Source: Streptomyces calvus
GTDB lineage: Bacteria > Actinomycetota > Actinomycetes > Streptomycetales > Streptomycetaceae
DNA length: 64,000 nucleotides
Direction of reading: 5' to 3'
NCBI RefSeq assembly: GCF_006782915.1
Contig: NZ_VCNP01000044.1
Location: 124,001 to 188,000 of the forward strand
Each line of letters starts with the position of its first letter. Position 1 is the stretch's first letter. Made by a program: the position numbers and the translations under genes. Below the pieces are notes generated by a model. The model searched no databases and was not told the origin of the DNA. It saw nothing but the letters and a program-made list of their open reading frames with translations. Shown piece after piece: positions 1 to 7,501 of the stretch.

Positions 1-1091
1 GCGTCGCCGAGTACAACACCAAGCACAAGCAGGCGCTGGTCGTCGAACTGCCGAAGAAGGCCGTCACCACCGAGATCGTCGAGCCGGCCGAGGGCGCCAC
101 CCAGTGGTGGAGCGGCAGCGGCGACAACCTCAAGAACACGCTGACGCGTTCGGTCGACCTCACCGGCAAGTCCAAGGCCGAGCTGACCTTCGACGGCTGG
201 TACGACATCGAGGCCGACTACGACTACCTCTACACCGAGGTGTCCACCGACGGCGGCGCCAACTGGACCGCGATCGACGGCACGGTCGACGGTCAGCCGA
301 TCCCGCGCGACGGCAGCGACAAGCCCGCCCTGCACGGCACGGTCGACGGCCACAAGAAGCTCGCGTACTCCCTGGACGCCTACGCCGGCCAGAAGATCGA
401 CCTGCGCTTCCGCTACCAGACCGACGGCGGCGTGGCCCAGAAGGGCTTCACGGCCGACGCGATCACGGTGACGGCGGACGGCACGCCGCTCTTCTCCGAC
501 AACGCCGAGAGCGCGGACGGCGCCTGGACCGCCACCGGCTTCTCCCGCGTCGGCGCGTCCTTCACCAAGGACTACGCGCAGTACTACATCGCCGAGAACC
601 GCCAGTACGTGTCGTACGACAAGACGCTGAAGACGGGCCCGTACAACTTCGGCTTCGCCAACAGCCGTCCGGACTGGGTGGAGCACTACGCGTACCAGAA
701 CGGCCTGCTGATCTGGAAGTGGGACACCTCCCAGGCGGACAACAACACCAGCCAGCACCCGGGCGTCGGTCTGCTCCTGCCGGTCGACTCGCACCCGGAC
801 GCGCTGAAGTGGTCCGACGGCACGCTGATGCGCAACCGCGTGCAGAGCTACGACGCGCCGTTCAGCCTCTACCCGACCGACGGCATCACGCTGCACAAGG
901 CGGACGTGGCGACCTGGATCCCGTCGTCGAAGGGCGTGTCGGTCTTCAACGACCGCACCAACGACTACTACGACGAGTCGAACAAGACCGCCGGCGTCAA
1001 GATCACTGACACCAACACGAAGATCAAGATCCTCAAGGAGGCCAAGAACGGCTCGACGATCGAGCTCGAGGTCGGCCCTGCGGGCAGGTAA
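1..1091 (+). CDS. M6 family (immune inhibitor A) secreted metalloprotease, C-terminal part
   Basis: Only the C-terminal ~363 residues are present; the gene begins before the window, so the HExxH catalytic domain is not visible. The visible part has the layout of the post-catalytic region of immune inhibitor A peptidases: beta-rich modules with phrases such as STDGGANWTAID, a second accessory domain (DNAESADGAW), and the conserved segment YNFGFANSRPDWVEHY followed by GLLIWKWDTSQADNN. Proteins of this family are exported and degrade extracellular proteins. The frame is continuous from base 3 to a TAA stop, and a strong hairpin terminator follows, so this is the real end of the gene. Confidence 0.85.
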   Translation, partial: VAEYNTKHKQALVVELPKKAVTTEIVEPAEGATQWWSGSGDNLKNTLTRSVDLTGKSKAELTFDGWYDIEADYDYLYTEVSTDGGANWTAIDGTVDGQPIPRDGSDKPALHGTVDGHKKLAYSLDAYAGQKIDLRFRYQTDGGVAQKGFTADAITVTADGTPLFSDNAESADGAWTATGFSRVGASFTKDYAQYYIAENRQYVSYDKTLKTGPYNFGFANSRPDWVEHYAYQNGLLIWKWDTSQADNNTSQHPGVGLLLPVDSHPDALKWSDGTLMRNRVQSYDAPFSLYPTDGITLHKADVATWIPSSKGVSVFNDRTNDYYDESNKTAGVKITDTNTKIKILKEAKNGSTIELEVGPAGR

Positions 1092-1116
1092 ATAGCATCT
1101 TCGCAGGTCAGAACAT

Positions 1117-1152
1117 GATCGGCGGTGACCCCCTGGCGGGTCACCGCCGATC
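1117..1152 (+). terminator. Terminator hairpin after the M6 protease
   Basis: A perfect 14-bp inverted repeat (GATCGGCGGTGACC / GGTCACCGCCGATC) with an 8-nt loop lies 26 bases after the protease stop. No U-tract follows, which is common for Streptomyces terminators. Confidence 0.7.
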
Positions 1153-1225
1153 CGTGTTTAGGTGCCCCCTGTGGCTCTCTTATTGACACCTGTCCCGACA
1201 CGGGCCGACACGGGGGTATGACCGC

Positions 1226-1570
1226 ATGGCCGCAGGAGGTTTCAGCAAGCTGCCGAACGGCACGGTGGTGGTGGCGCTCAACCTGCCCAGTCCCGCCGCC
1301 GACGCACCGGCCGGCGTCCGCGTCCTCGTCCACGCCCACAACCGGGCGCGCGCCCTGACCAGGCTGCGCAACCTGGGGCTGCGGTCGGTCTACCTGCGGG
1401 GCAACGCCGCCCCGCCGACCCCGGACGAGATCACCGCGGTGCTGCACCACCCCGACGGCCTGATATGGCGCACGGCCACCGACAACGCTGTCCTGGCGGG
1501 CGCGGACCTGGCGGTGGAGCTCTGGCACCCGATCCGGGCCCTGCTCAGACGGCCCGCGACACCCGCGTAG
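1226..1570 (+). CDS. Hypothetical protein, 114 aa
   Basis: A small soluble protein of unknown function, not assigned to a named family from sequence alone. The ATG at 1226 follows a GGGGG ribosome-binding-like stretch about 8 bases upstream, and codon third positions are strongly GC-biased in this frame. It contains the phrase RVLVHAHNRARALTRLRNLGLRSVYLRG and ends shortly before a tandem-repeat array. It has no signal peptide or membrane segment. Its neighbours (a protease upstream, convergent pncA downstream) give no functional hint. Confidence 0.6.
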   Translation: MAAGGFSKLPNGTVVVALNLPSPAADAPAGVRVLVHAHNRARALTRLRNLGLRSVYLRGNAAPPTPDEITAVLHHPDGLIWRTATDNAVLAGADLAVELWHPIRALLRRPATPA

Positions 1571-1603
1571 AACACCGACCGCCGCCGGGCGGCCGGGCCG
1601 CCC

Positions 1604-1790
1604 CGTACGGCCACTGCACGACAGCACCCGTACGGGTCACAGCGCGAAGGGCCCCGTACGGGGTCACAGCACGGACGCGGGCCCCGTACGGGTCACTGGC
1701 CGACGGGCCTCGTACGGGTCACTCGCCGACGGGCCTCGCACGGGTCACGGCACGACGGCCCGTACGGGTCACTGCACGACGGGCTTGCCC
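1604..1790. repeat. Degenerate tandem array, ~26-bp unit, running into the 3' end of pncA
   Basis: Seven units beginning CGTACGGGTCAC (or near variants) start near 1604, 1629, 1655, 1685, 1711, 1737 and 1761. The last unit includes the stop codon and final codons of pncA (TCA CTG CAC GAC GGG on the plus strand), and the other units carry diverged versions of the same bases. Period is 24-30 bp. Confidence 0.8.
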
Positions 1791-2356
1791 GAGAGATGTA
1801 CGCCGGCCGCCCGCAGCTCCTCCAGCGCGCGTTCGGTGCTCTCCCGGGCCACTCCCGCGGTCAGATCGAGCAGCACCTGGGTGCGGAAGCCCTCGCGGGC
1901 GGCGTCCAGCGCGGTGGCGCGCACACAGTGGTCGGTGGCGATGCCCACCACGTCCACCTCGTCGATCTCCCGGGCCCGCAGCCAGTCGGCCAGGGACGTG
2001 CCGTTCTCGTCGGTCCCCTCGAAGCCGCTGTAGGCCGCCGAGTACGCCCCCTTGTCGAAGACGGCGTCGACCGCTCCCGAGGTGACCGCGGGGGCGAAGT
2101 TCGGATGGAAGCCGACGCCCTCGGTCCCGGCGACGCAGTGCGCGGGCCAGGAGCGCACGTAGTCGGGACGGTCGGCGAAGTGCCCGCCGGGTGCGATGTG
2201 GTGGTCCCGGGTGGCCACCACATGGCGGTAGCCGGCCGGGGCCTGGCCGATCAGCTCGGTGACGGCGGCGGCCACGTCGGCACCGCCGGCGACGGCGAGG
2301 CTGCCCCCCTCGCAGAAGTCGTTCTGCACGTCGACGACGATCAGTGCGCGGCGCAT
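1769..2356 (-). CDS. pncA: Nicotinamidase (isochorismatase-like hydrolase)
   Basis: Deamidates nicotinamide to nicotinate in NAD salvage. The start is the ATG at 2356 (MRRALIVVDVQNDF), where the family normally begins; the longer upstream frame is non-conserved. Length 195 aa fits nicotinamidases. Catalytic Asp9, Lys102 (FDKGAYS) and Cys144 (ATDHCVRATA) form the expected triad, and Asp51, His53 and His73 fit the metal site. It is on the same strand as pncB, which makes the next enzyme of the pathway, but a MITE-like element and about 390 bp now separate the two. Its 3' end is part of the tandem array described separately. Confidence 0.9.
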   Translation of the reverse strand: MRRALIVVDVQNDFCEGGSLAVAGGADVAAAVTELIGQAPAGYRHVVATRDHHIAPGGHFADRPDYVRSWPAHCVAGTEGVGFHPNFAPAVTSGAVDAVFDKGAYSAAYSGFEGTDENGTSLADWLRAREIDEVDVVGIATDHCVRATALDAAREGFRTQVLLDLTAGVARESTERALEELRAAGVHLSGKPVVQ

Positions 2357-2564
2357 GGTGGGTGTCCTTCGACTATGGCGACTATGGGGTAGGGGTCGGG
2401 GTGGGGGGACGGGCCCGGCCGGTGAACCTCCCGAGCCTAGTGACTCGCGGACGGCGCGGACAGGGGCACGGCAGCGGCGGGCGAGGACCCGGCCCGCGTA
2501 CCGGGAGCCCCGCCCGGCGTACGAGGCGCACACCGCCGGCGGCGGCGCGCCTCAGCCGCCCTTA
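2357..2564. other. Non-coding stretch upstream of pncA
   Basis: Low-complexity, GC-rich sequence with short repeats (GGCGACTATGG type) just upstream of pncA. It presumably holds the pncA promoter; no confident -10/-35 was identified. No supported gene is present. Confidence 0.5.
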
Positions 2565-2749
2565 GGGCCAGTCGTTCGGATCATCCCGGGGTCGCGGGGT
2601 CCGGCACGCGCATCTGCGGCGTTGTCGTCGGTTGCCACCGCTCCGCGTTGTCGCCCTCCTCCGCCTTGCAGCTGCACGCACCGGACCCCGCTCGGGCCGG
2701 TCGAAAGGGCACCGCACCTCACAGCCGCGCTGATCCGAACGACAGACCC
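2565..2749. mobile_element. MITE-like element, copy 1 (185 bp), flanked by TA
   Basis: Imperfect terminal inverted repeats of 19 bp are present: left GGGCCAGTCGTTCGGATCA, right end reading inward GGGTCTGTCGTTCGGATCA. Both ends are flanked by TA (2563-2564, 2750-2751). The interior is homologous to the second copy at 20387-20548, sharing GCACGCGCATCTGC and the CGCTCCGCG block. There is no ORF of transposase size, so it is non-autonomous. The right-hand TA plus the first G of the element forms the TAG stop codon of pncB. Confidence 0.75.
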
Positions 2750-4086
2750 TAGGGCACCTGCGCGTACTCCGTCGGGATGACGGGTTCCCCGCGGGAGAGC
2801 TGGGTAGCCGACAGCGGCAGACCCGCGCGGGCCGCGGCGTGCCGGTCGCGGACCACGTCCAGCGGCTCCCGGGCGACCACCTCGCCGCCCTTGACCAGCG
2901 GCACCAGCAGCTGCCGGTCGGCCAGCGCGGCCGGCACGGCACCGGTGCCGATCACCTCGGCCTCGGCGACGCCGTGCTCGTCCAGCCGCCGCGCCGCCCA
3001 CTTGCGGCCGCCGATGGAGGTCTTGCCGCCGCTGGACTTCTTCGCCACCGGCACCAGCGGCGCCTTCGGGTCGTTGGACTCGGCGCGGGCGACCAGCTTG
3101 TAGACCATGGACGCGGTCGGGTGTCCGGACCCGGTCACCAGCTGCGTCCCCACCCCGTAGGCGTCCACCGGCGCCGCGGCCAGCGAGGCGATGGCGTACT
3201 CGTCCAGGTCCGAGGTCACGATGATCTTCGTGCCGGTGGCGCCCAGCTCGTCCAGCTGCTGCCGCACCCGGTGCGCCACCAGCAGCAGGTCACCGGAGTC
3301 GATCCGCACGGCGCCCAGCTCCGGCCCGGCGATCTCGACGGCCGTACGGACCGCCTCGGCCACGTCGTAGGTGTCCACGAGCAGCGTCGTACCGCCGCCG
3401 AGGGAGTCCACCTGGGCCCGGAAGGCGTCGCGTTCGCTGTCGTGCAGCAGGGTGAAGGCGTGGGCGGAGGTGCCGACGGTCGGGATGTTGTAGCGGAAGC
3501 CGGCCGCGAGGTCGGAGGTGGAGGCGAAGCCGCCGACGTAGGCGGCGCGGGCGGCGGCCACGGCGGCCAGTTCGTGGGTGCGCCGGGCGCCCATCTCGAT
3601 CAGCGGCCGGTCACCGGCCGCGGACGACATCCGGGAGGCCGCCGCGGCGATCGCCGAGTCGTGGTTGAGGATCGACAGGAGCACCGTCTCCAGCAGCACG
3701 CACTCCGCGAAGCTGCCCTCGACCCGCATGATCGGCGAGCCGGGGAAGTACACCTCGCCCTCGGGGTAGCCCCAGATGTCGCCGGAGAAGCGGTAGCCGG
3801 CCAGCCAGTCGAGCGTCTCGTCGTCCACGATGTTCTTCTCCCGCAGGAACCCGAGGACGCCCGGGTCGAAACGGAAGTTCTCCACCGCGTCCAGCACCCG
3901 CCCGGTGCCGGCCACCACGCCGTAGCGGCGGCCGTTGGGCAGCCGCCGGGTGAAGACCTCGAACACGCTGCGCCGTCCGGCCGTCCCCGCCTTCAGGGCG
4001 GCCCGCAGCATCGTCAGCTCGTACTGGTCCGTGAAGAGTGCCGTCGAGGGAACGTCCACCGGCAGCCCAAGGTCCGCTGTGTTCAT
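2749..4086 (-). CDS. pncB: Nicotinate phosphoribosyltransferase
   Basis: Converts nicotinate and PRPP to nicotinate mononucleotide in the Preiss-Handler pathway. At 445 aa the length is typical. Diagnostic segments are TDQYELTMLRAALKAG near the N-terminus, the FEVFTRRLPNGRRYG block, and in the C-terminal half VRIDSGDLLLVAHRVR and IIVTSDLDEYAI. It starts at the ATG at 4086. The gene precedes pncA on the minus strand, giving consecutive NAD-salvage steps. Its TAG stop is formed by the TA target duplication plus the first base of a MITE-like element, so the element abuts the coding sequence without altering the last codon (Pro). Confidence 0.93.
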   Translation of the reverse strand: MNTADLGLPVDVPSTALFTDQYELTMLRAALKAGTAGRRSVFEVFTRRLPNGRRYGVVAGTGRVLDAVENFRFDPGVLGFLREKNIVDDETLDWLAGYRFSGDIWGYPEGEVYFPGSPIMRVEGSFAECVLLETVLLSILNHDSAIAAAASRMSSAAGDRPLIEMGARRTHELAAVAAARAAYVGGFASTSDLAAGFRYNIPTVGTSAHAFTLLHDSERDAFRAQVDSLGGGTTLLVDTYDVAEAVRTAVEIAGPELGAVRIDSGDLLLVAHRVRQQLDELGATGTKIIVTSDLDEYAIASLAAAPVDAYGVGTQLVTGSGHPTASMVYKLVARAESNDPKAPLVPVAKKSSGGKTSIGGRKWAARRLDEHGVAEAEVIGTGAVPAALADRQLLVPLVKGGEVVAREPLDVVRDRHAAARAGLPLSATQLSRGEPVIPTEYAQVP

Positions 4087-4196
4087 GGCAGGGATAGTAC
4101 CCCCATTTCGTCACTCTGACGATTTCGGGTCCGGATGCCGGACGGCGCCCCGCCCGAGCGGGCCGGTTTGTGCCTGCACCCCCCTGCGGTGGCAGC

Positions 4197-4514
4197 ATGG
4201 GCAGTGTGACGTCACCCGCACCCCTGGAGATCGAACGCACCGAGTCGGCGGAGGAGGTCTTCGCCGTACCCGAGCCCGACGTCCCGTGGGTCACCATCGT
4301 CCACAACGACCCGGTCAACCTCATGAGCTATGTGACGTACGTCTTCCAGACGTACTTCGGCTACTCCAAGGACAAGGCCACCAAGCTCATGCTCGACGTC
4401 CACCACAAGGGCCGGGCGGTCGTCTCCAGCGGCACCCGCGAGGAGATGGAACGCGACGTCCAGGCCATGCACGGCTACGGACTGTGGGCCACCCTCCAGC
4501 AGGACCGGAAGTGA
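4197..4514 (+). CDS. clpS: ATP-dependent Clp protease adaptor ClpS
   Basis: Binds the ClpC/ClpA N-domain and delivers N-degron substrates to the Clp protease. The 105-aa protein has the ClpS core: the VPWVTIVHNDPVNLMSYV segment with the Asn-Asp substrate pocket, the helix with KATKLMLDVHHKGRAVV, and the C-terminal GLWATL. The start is taken as the ATG at 4197 (MGSV); a GTG at 4206 is an alternative. It is divergent from pncB and is followed after ~55 bp by a DUF2017 gene, the usual actinobacterial neighbour. The last four codons plus stop are echoed by a second copy 44 bp downstream. Confidence 0.92.
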   Translation: MGSVTSPAPLEIERTESAEEVFAVPEPDVPWVTIVHNDPVNLMSYVTYVFQTYFGYSKDKATKLMLDVHHKGRAVVSSGTREEMERDVQAMHGYGLWATLQQDRK

Positions 4515-4558
4515 CCGAGCCGGACATGAACCGACCCCGCCCGCAGGACCGGAAGTAG
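4499..4558 (+). repeat. Duplicated clpS 3' end (14-bp direct repeat)
   Basis: GCAGGACCGGAAGT occurs at 4499-4512, inside the clpS C-terminal QQDRK codons, and again at 4543-4556, where the same frame reads PQDRK before a TAG. A GTG at 4512 could open a 15-codon ORF ending in this second copy, but there is no independent support for its translation. Confidence 0.7.
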
Positions 4559-4569
4559 CGAACGCCTCC

Positions 4570-5172
4570 ATGCCAGGACACTTCGAACCGCTCCCCGGCG
4601 GCGGCGCGGCCGTCGCCCTCGACGACGTCGAGATCTCCATCATCCGGTCCCTGGCCGTGCAGCTGCTGGAGCTCATCGGCCCCGGCCCCGCCGAGGACAC
4701 CTCCGGCGACCCGCTCGCCGAACTCTTCGCCGAGGGCCCCAGCGAGCCGCCCGCCGACCCCGTGCTGCGCCGCCTCTTCCCGGACGCCTACGGCGACCCC
4801 GAGCGGCCCGCCCGCGGCAAGGAGGCCGAGGAGGAGCGCGCCCACTCCGCCGAGTTCCGCCGCTACACCGAGAACGACCTGCGGGCCGGCAAGCGCGACA
4901 ACGCCCTCGCCGTGATCCGCTCCCTGGACGCGCTCACCGCGGGCGGCGAGGGCGGCGCGGTCCTCAAGCTGTCGCCGGACGAGTCCCGCCGGTGGCTCGG
5001 CGCCCTGAACGACCTGCGCCTGGCGATCGGCTCCCGCCTGGAGATCAGCGACGAGGACGACAGCGACCTCCTCTTCCACCTCCCCGACGAGGACCCGCGC
5101 AAGCCGATGGTGATGGCGTACCTGTGGCTCGGCGGCCTCCAGGAGACGCTCGTCTCGACACTCATGCCGTGA
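4570..5172 (+). CDS. DUF2017 family protein
   Basis: A 200-aa protein of unknown biochemical role that in actinobacteria sits beside clpS. It starts at an ATG and opens with MPGHFEPLPGGGAAVALDDVEISIIRSL, matching the family's N-terminus. The middle is acidic and polar with several helices. The segment LKLSPDESRRWLGALNDLRLAIGSRL is the conserved part, and the C-terminus (MAYLWLGGLQETLV) is also typical. No membrane or signal segments are present. Co-occurrence with clpS suggests a link to protein turnover, but this is inference from neighbourhood. Confidence 0.85.
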   Translation: MPGHFEPLPGGGAAVALDDVEISIIRSLAVQLLELIGPGPAEDTSGDPLAELFAEGPSEPPADPVLRRLFPDAYGDPERPARGKEAEEERAHSAEFRRYTENDLRAGKRDNALAVIRSLDALTAGGEGGAVLKLSPDESRRWLGALNDLRLAIGSRLEISDEDDSDLLFHLPDEDPRKPMVMAYLWLGGLQETLVSTLMP

Positions 5173-5223
5173 ATCCGCGCTGGATGTCCGGAAAAGTCCA
5201 CTGATCGGTTCGCTCAGAGGAAC

Positions 5224-5253
5224 CTCAAGTCCGCATAACGATCCCGTCACCGC
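5224..5253 (+). promoter_or_regulatory. 30-bp motif shared with the region upstream of the next permease
   Basis: The bases from CTCAAGTCCG through ATAACGATCC to GTCACCGC match 27 of 30 positions with 7194-7223. Both copies lie about 280 bp upstream of an amino-acid transporter start codon. Function is unknown; a promoter or operator is likely. Confidence 0.5.
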
Positions 5254-5280
5254 CCCTGCGGCTTTGTGTCGCAGGGGCGG
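5250..5280 (+). terminator. Hairpin after DUF2017
   Basis: An 11-bp inverted repeat CCGCCCCTGCG / CGCAGGGGCGG with a 9-nt loop, followed by TCTTCT. It probably terminates the clpS-DUF2017 transcript, although it directly abuts the shared motif and could be part of the leader of the next gene. Confidence 0.6.
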
Positions 5281-5537
5281 TCTTCTGTGACCTGCGTCAC
5301 TCAAAGAGGCGGTAAACGCGTGGTAAAAATCGGCAACTCGCTTGCGGCCGACCGGTCGGCCTGAGCAAGCCGACCGGTCACCCGCCGGTGTGCAGGACCA
5401 GAAACGACACGAGAGCTGTCGACCCGGTTCCCGGGCCGGCGCCCCCACCGCCGTCGCCGAACGGGACATGGCGCCGCCGTGCCGCCCCCGCTCCGCCGCG
5501 CCCAGTCAGGTTGTCCCCGCACCACCGAGGAAGTTCG

Positions 5538-7073
5538 ATGTCACTCGACTCCATCACCCAGTCCATCGACGACGCCGTCAGCGATTTCTTCGATCCCGTC
5601 GCCACCACGGTCGGCGACATCGTCTTCTACACCGTCCCCGTCGGCGGCACCGAGCTGCCGCTCATCGTCGCCTGGCTCGTGGTCGCGGGTCTCGTCTTCA
5701 CCGCGTGGTTCGGCCTCCTACAGGCCCGCAAACTCAAACTCGCCGTCGACGTCGTGCGCGGCAAGTACGACGAGGACGGCTCGCCCGGCGAGGTCAACCA
5801 CTTCCAGGCGCTGACCGCCGCCGTCTCGGGCACCGTGGGTCTTGGCAACATCGCCGGTGTCGCGGTGGCCGTGTCCATCGGCGGCCCGGGCGCCACCTTC
5901 TGGATGATCCTCTGCGGTCTGCTCGGCATGGCCACCAAGTTCGTCGAGGTCACCCTCGGTGTGAAGTACCGGGAGGAGCACGCGGACGGCACCGTCTCCG
6001 GCGGGCCCATGCACTACCTGCCCAAGGGGCTGGCCGAGCGCTTCGGCAGCGGCGGCGCCAGGCTCGGCAAGGTGCTCGCCGTGCTGGCCTCGATCATGAT
6101 CCTCTTCTTCGGTCTGTTCGGCGGCAACCTGTTCCAGACCAACCAGAGCTACGCGCAGATCTCCTCGACCTTCGGCGGCGAGGACGGCTTCCTGGCCTCG
6201 TCGGCCGGTGCCGTGCTGTTCGGCCTGGTCGTCGCCGCACTGGTGGGCCTGGTGCTGCTCGGCGGCATCCGGTCCATCGCCTCGGTGACCAGCCGACTGG
6301 TCCCGGCCATGGCGATCATGTACATCGTGGCCTGCCTGATCGTCATCCTGACCAACGTCACCGCGGTGCCCGACGCCATAGGCACCGTGTTCCAGGGCGC
6401 CTTCGAGGCCGACGGTGTCGCGGGCGGTGTGATCGGCGCCCTGATCGTCGGTTTCCAGCGGGCAGCCTTCTCCAACGAGGCCGGCCTCGGCTCCGCGCCC
6501 ATCGCCCACTCCGCGGTGAAGACGAAGCACCCCGCCAGCGAGGGCCTGGTCGCGCTGCTGGAGCCGTTCATCGACACGGTCGTCATCTGCACCATGACCG
6601 CGCTGACCATCGTCATCGCCGCCCCCGCCAGCTGGGACGAGGCCCGCGCCGGCGAGAGCATCGGCGGGGTCACCATCACCTCCGACGCCTTCGCCACCGT
6701 GCTGCCCTGGTTCCCGAACCTGCTGACCGTCGCGGTGCTGCTGTTCGCCTTCTCCACGATCCTGACCTGGGGTTACTACGGCCTCAAGGCGTGGTCGTAC
6801 CTCTTCGGCCGGAGCCGGGCCAGTGAGACGACGTTCAAGGTGATCTGGAGCGTGTTCGTCGTCGCGGGCTCGCTGCTCTCCCTCGACTCGCTGATCAGCC
6901 TCGCCGACTCGGCCCTGTTCCTGCTCTCGGTCTTCAACATCATCGGCCTCTACCTGCTGGCCCCGGTGGTGAAGCGGGAACTGCACTCCTTCCTGGAGTT
7001 CGTCCGCCGACGCCGGGCGGGCGGGGACGTCGAGGCCGGGGCGAGCGCCGCGGAGGCCGCCAGGAGCCTGTGA
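5538..7073 (+). CDS. Sodium:alanine symporter (AGCS family)
   Basis: A 511-aa polytopic membrane protein predicted to import alanine or glycine with Na+. The ATG at 5538 (MSLDSITQSIDDAV) follows GAGGAAG. AGCS hallmarks are clear: the TAAVSGTVGLGNIAGVAVAV block with GPGATFWM, YREEHADGTVSGGPMHYL, FQRAAFSNEAGLGSAPIAH and the late segment TWGYYGLKAW. About ten hydrophobic segments are visible. It lies in tandem with an APC-family permease, and the two upstream regions share a 30-bp motif, suggesting common control. A strong terminator follows. Confidence 0.92.
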   Translation: MSLDSITQSIDDAVSDFFDPVATTVGDIVFYTVPVGGTELPLIVAWLVVAGLVFTAWFGLLQARKLKLAVDVVRGKYDEDGSPGEVNHFQALTAAVSGTVGLGNIAGVAVAVSIGGPGATFWMILCGLLGMATKFVEVTLGVKYREEHADGTVSGGPMHYLPKGLAERFGSGGARLGKVLAVLASIMILFFGLFGGNLFQTNQSYAQISSTFGGEDGFLASSAGAVLFGLVVAALVGLVLLGGIRSIASVTSRLVPAMAIMYIVACLIVILTNVTAVPDAIGTVFQGAFEADGVAGGVIGALIVGFQRAAFSNEAGLGSAPIAHSAVKTKHPASEGLVALLEPFIDTVVICTMTALTIVIAAPASWDEARAGESIGGVTITSDAFATVLPWFPNLLTVAVLLFAFSTILTWGYYGLKAWSYLFGRSRASETTFKVIWSVFVVAGSLLSLDSLISLADSALFLLSVFNIIGLYLLAPVVKRELHSFLEFVRRRRAGGDVEAGASAAEAARSL

Positions 7074-7102
7074 GGCTCGCCAGGGGGCGCATCCGCGCGG
7101 TC

Positions 7103-7142
7103 AGGGGCCTGCCCGTACCATCACCGGTACGGGCAGGCCCCT
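7103..7142 (+). terminator. Strong terminator after the AGCS symporter
   Basis: A 17-bp perfect inverted repeat, AGGGGCCTGCCCGTACC / GGTACGGGCAGGCCCCT, with a 6-nt loop, 30 bp after the stop codon. Confidence 0.85.
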
Positions 7143-7193
7143 CGCGCTCTGCGGGCGCCGCTTCCGGTGCGACAGGTGTTCGCTCAACGGACG

Positions 7194-7223
7194 CTCAAAT
7201 CCGGATAACGATCCTGTCACCGC
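7194..7223 (+). promoter_or_regulatory. Second copy of the 30-bp motif, upstream of the APC permease
   Basis: Reads CTCAAATCCG / GATAACGATCC / TGTCACCGC, with three mismatches to the copy at 5224-5253. It ends 278 bp before the permease ATG, against 284 bp for the other copy. The 280-bp interval to the gene holds no supported ORF. Confidence 0.5.
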
Positions 7224-7501
7224 GCCCGCCATCTATGGCGCCCCAGACACACTTTGTCCGCTTCTCCTTGTGGTGTGCGCCACAAACGGGCCGTTTGATC
7301 AGTGTGGCGGCCGTGATAAATCTTCACGACCGCCCGGCGAACACCACCCTTATGTTCCGCCGGGTGCGCCACCGAGCCGGCGACCGCCGGCCAGGCACGG
7401 GCGGGCTCCAGGTGTCCGCCCCGCTCCATCAGTCCGGGGGGATCGAGAAACGGTCCGCGGCCGACACCGGCCCGGGTCGGCATGGAGAAAGGCGCACACA
7501 C

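Noticed and set aside
4512..4558. A 15-codon ORF after clpS
   Set aside because: Its only evidence is the duplicated clpS end; it has no ribosome-binding site and no independent sign of translation.
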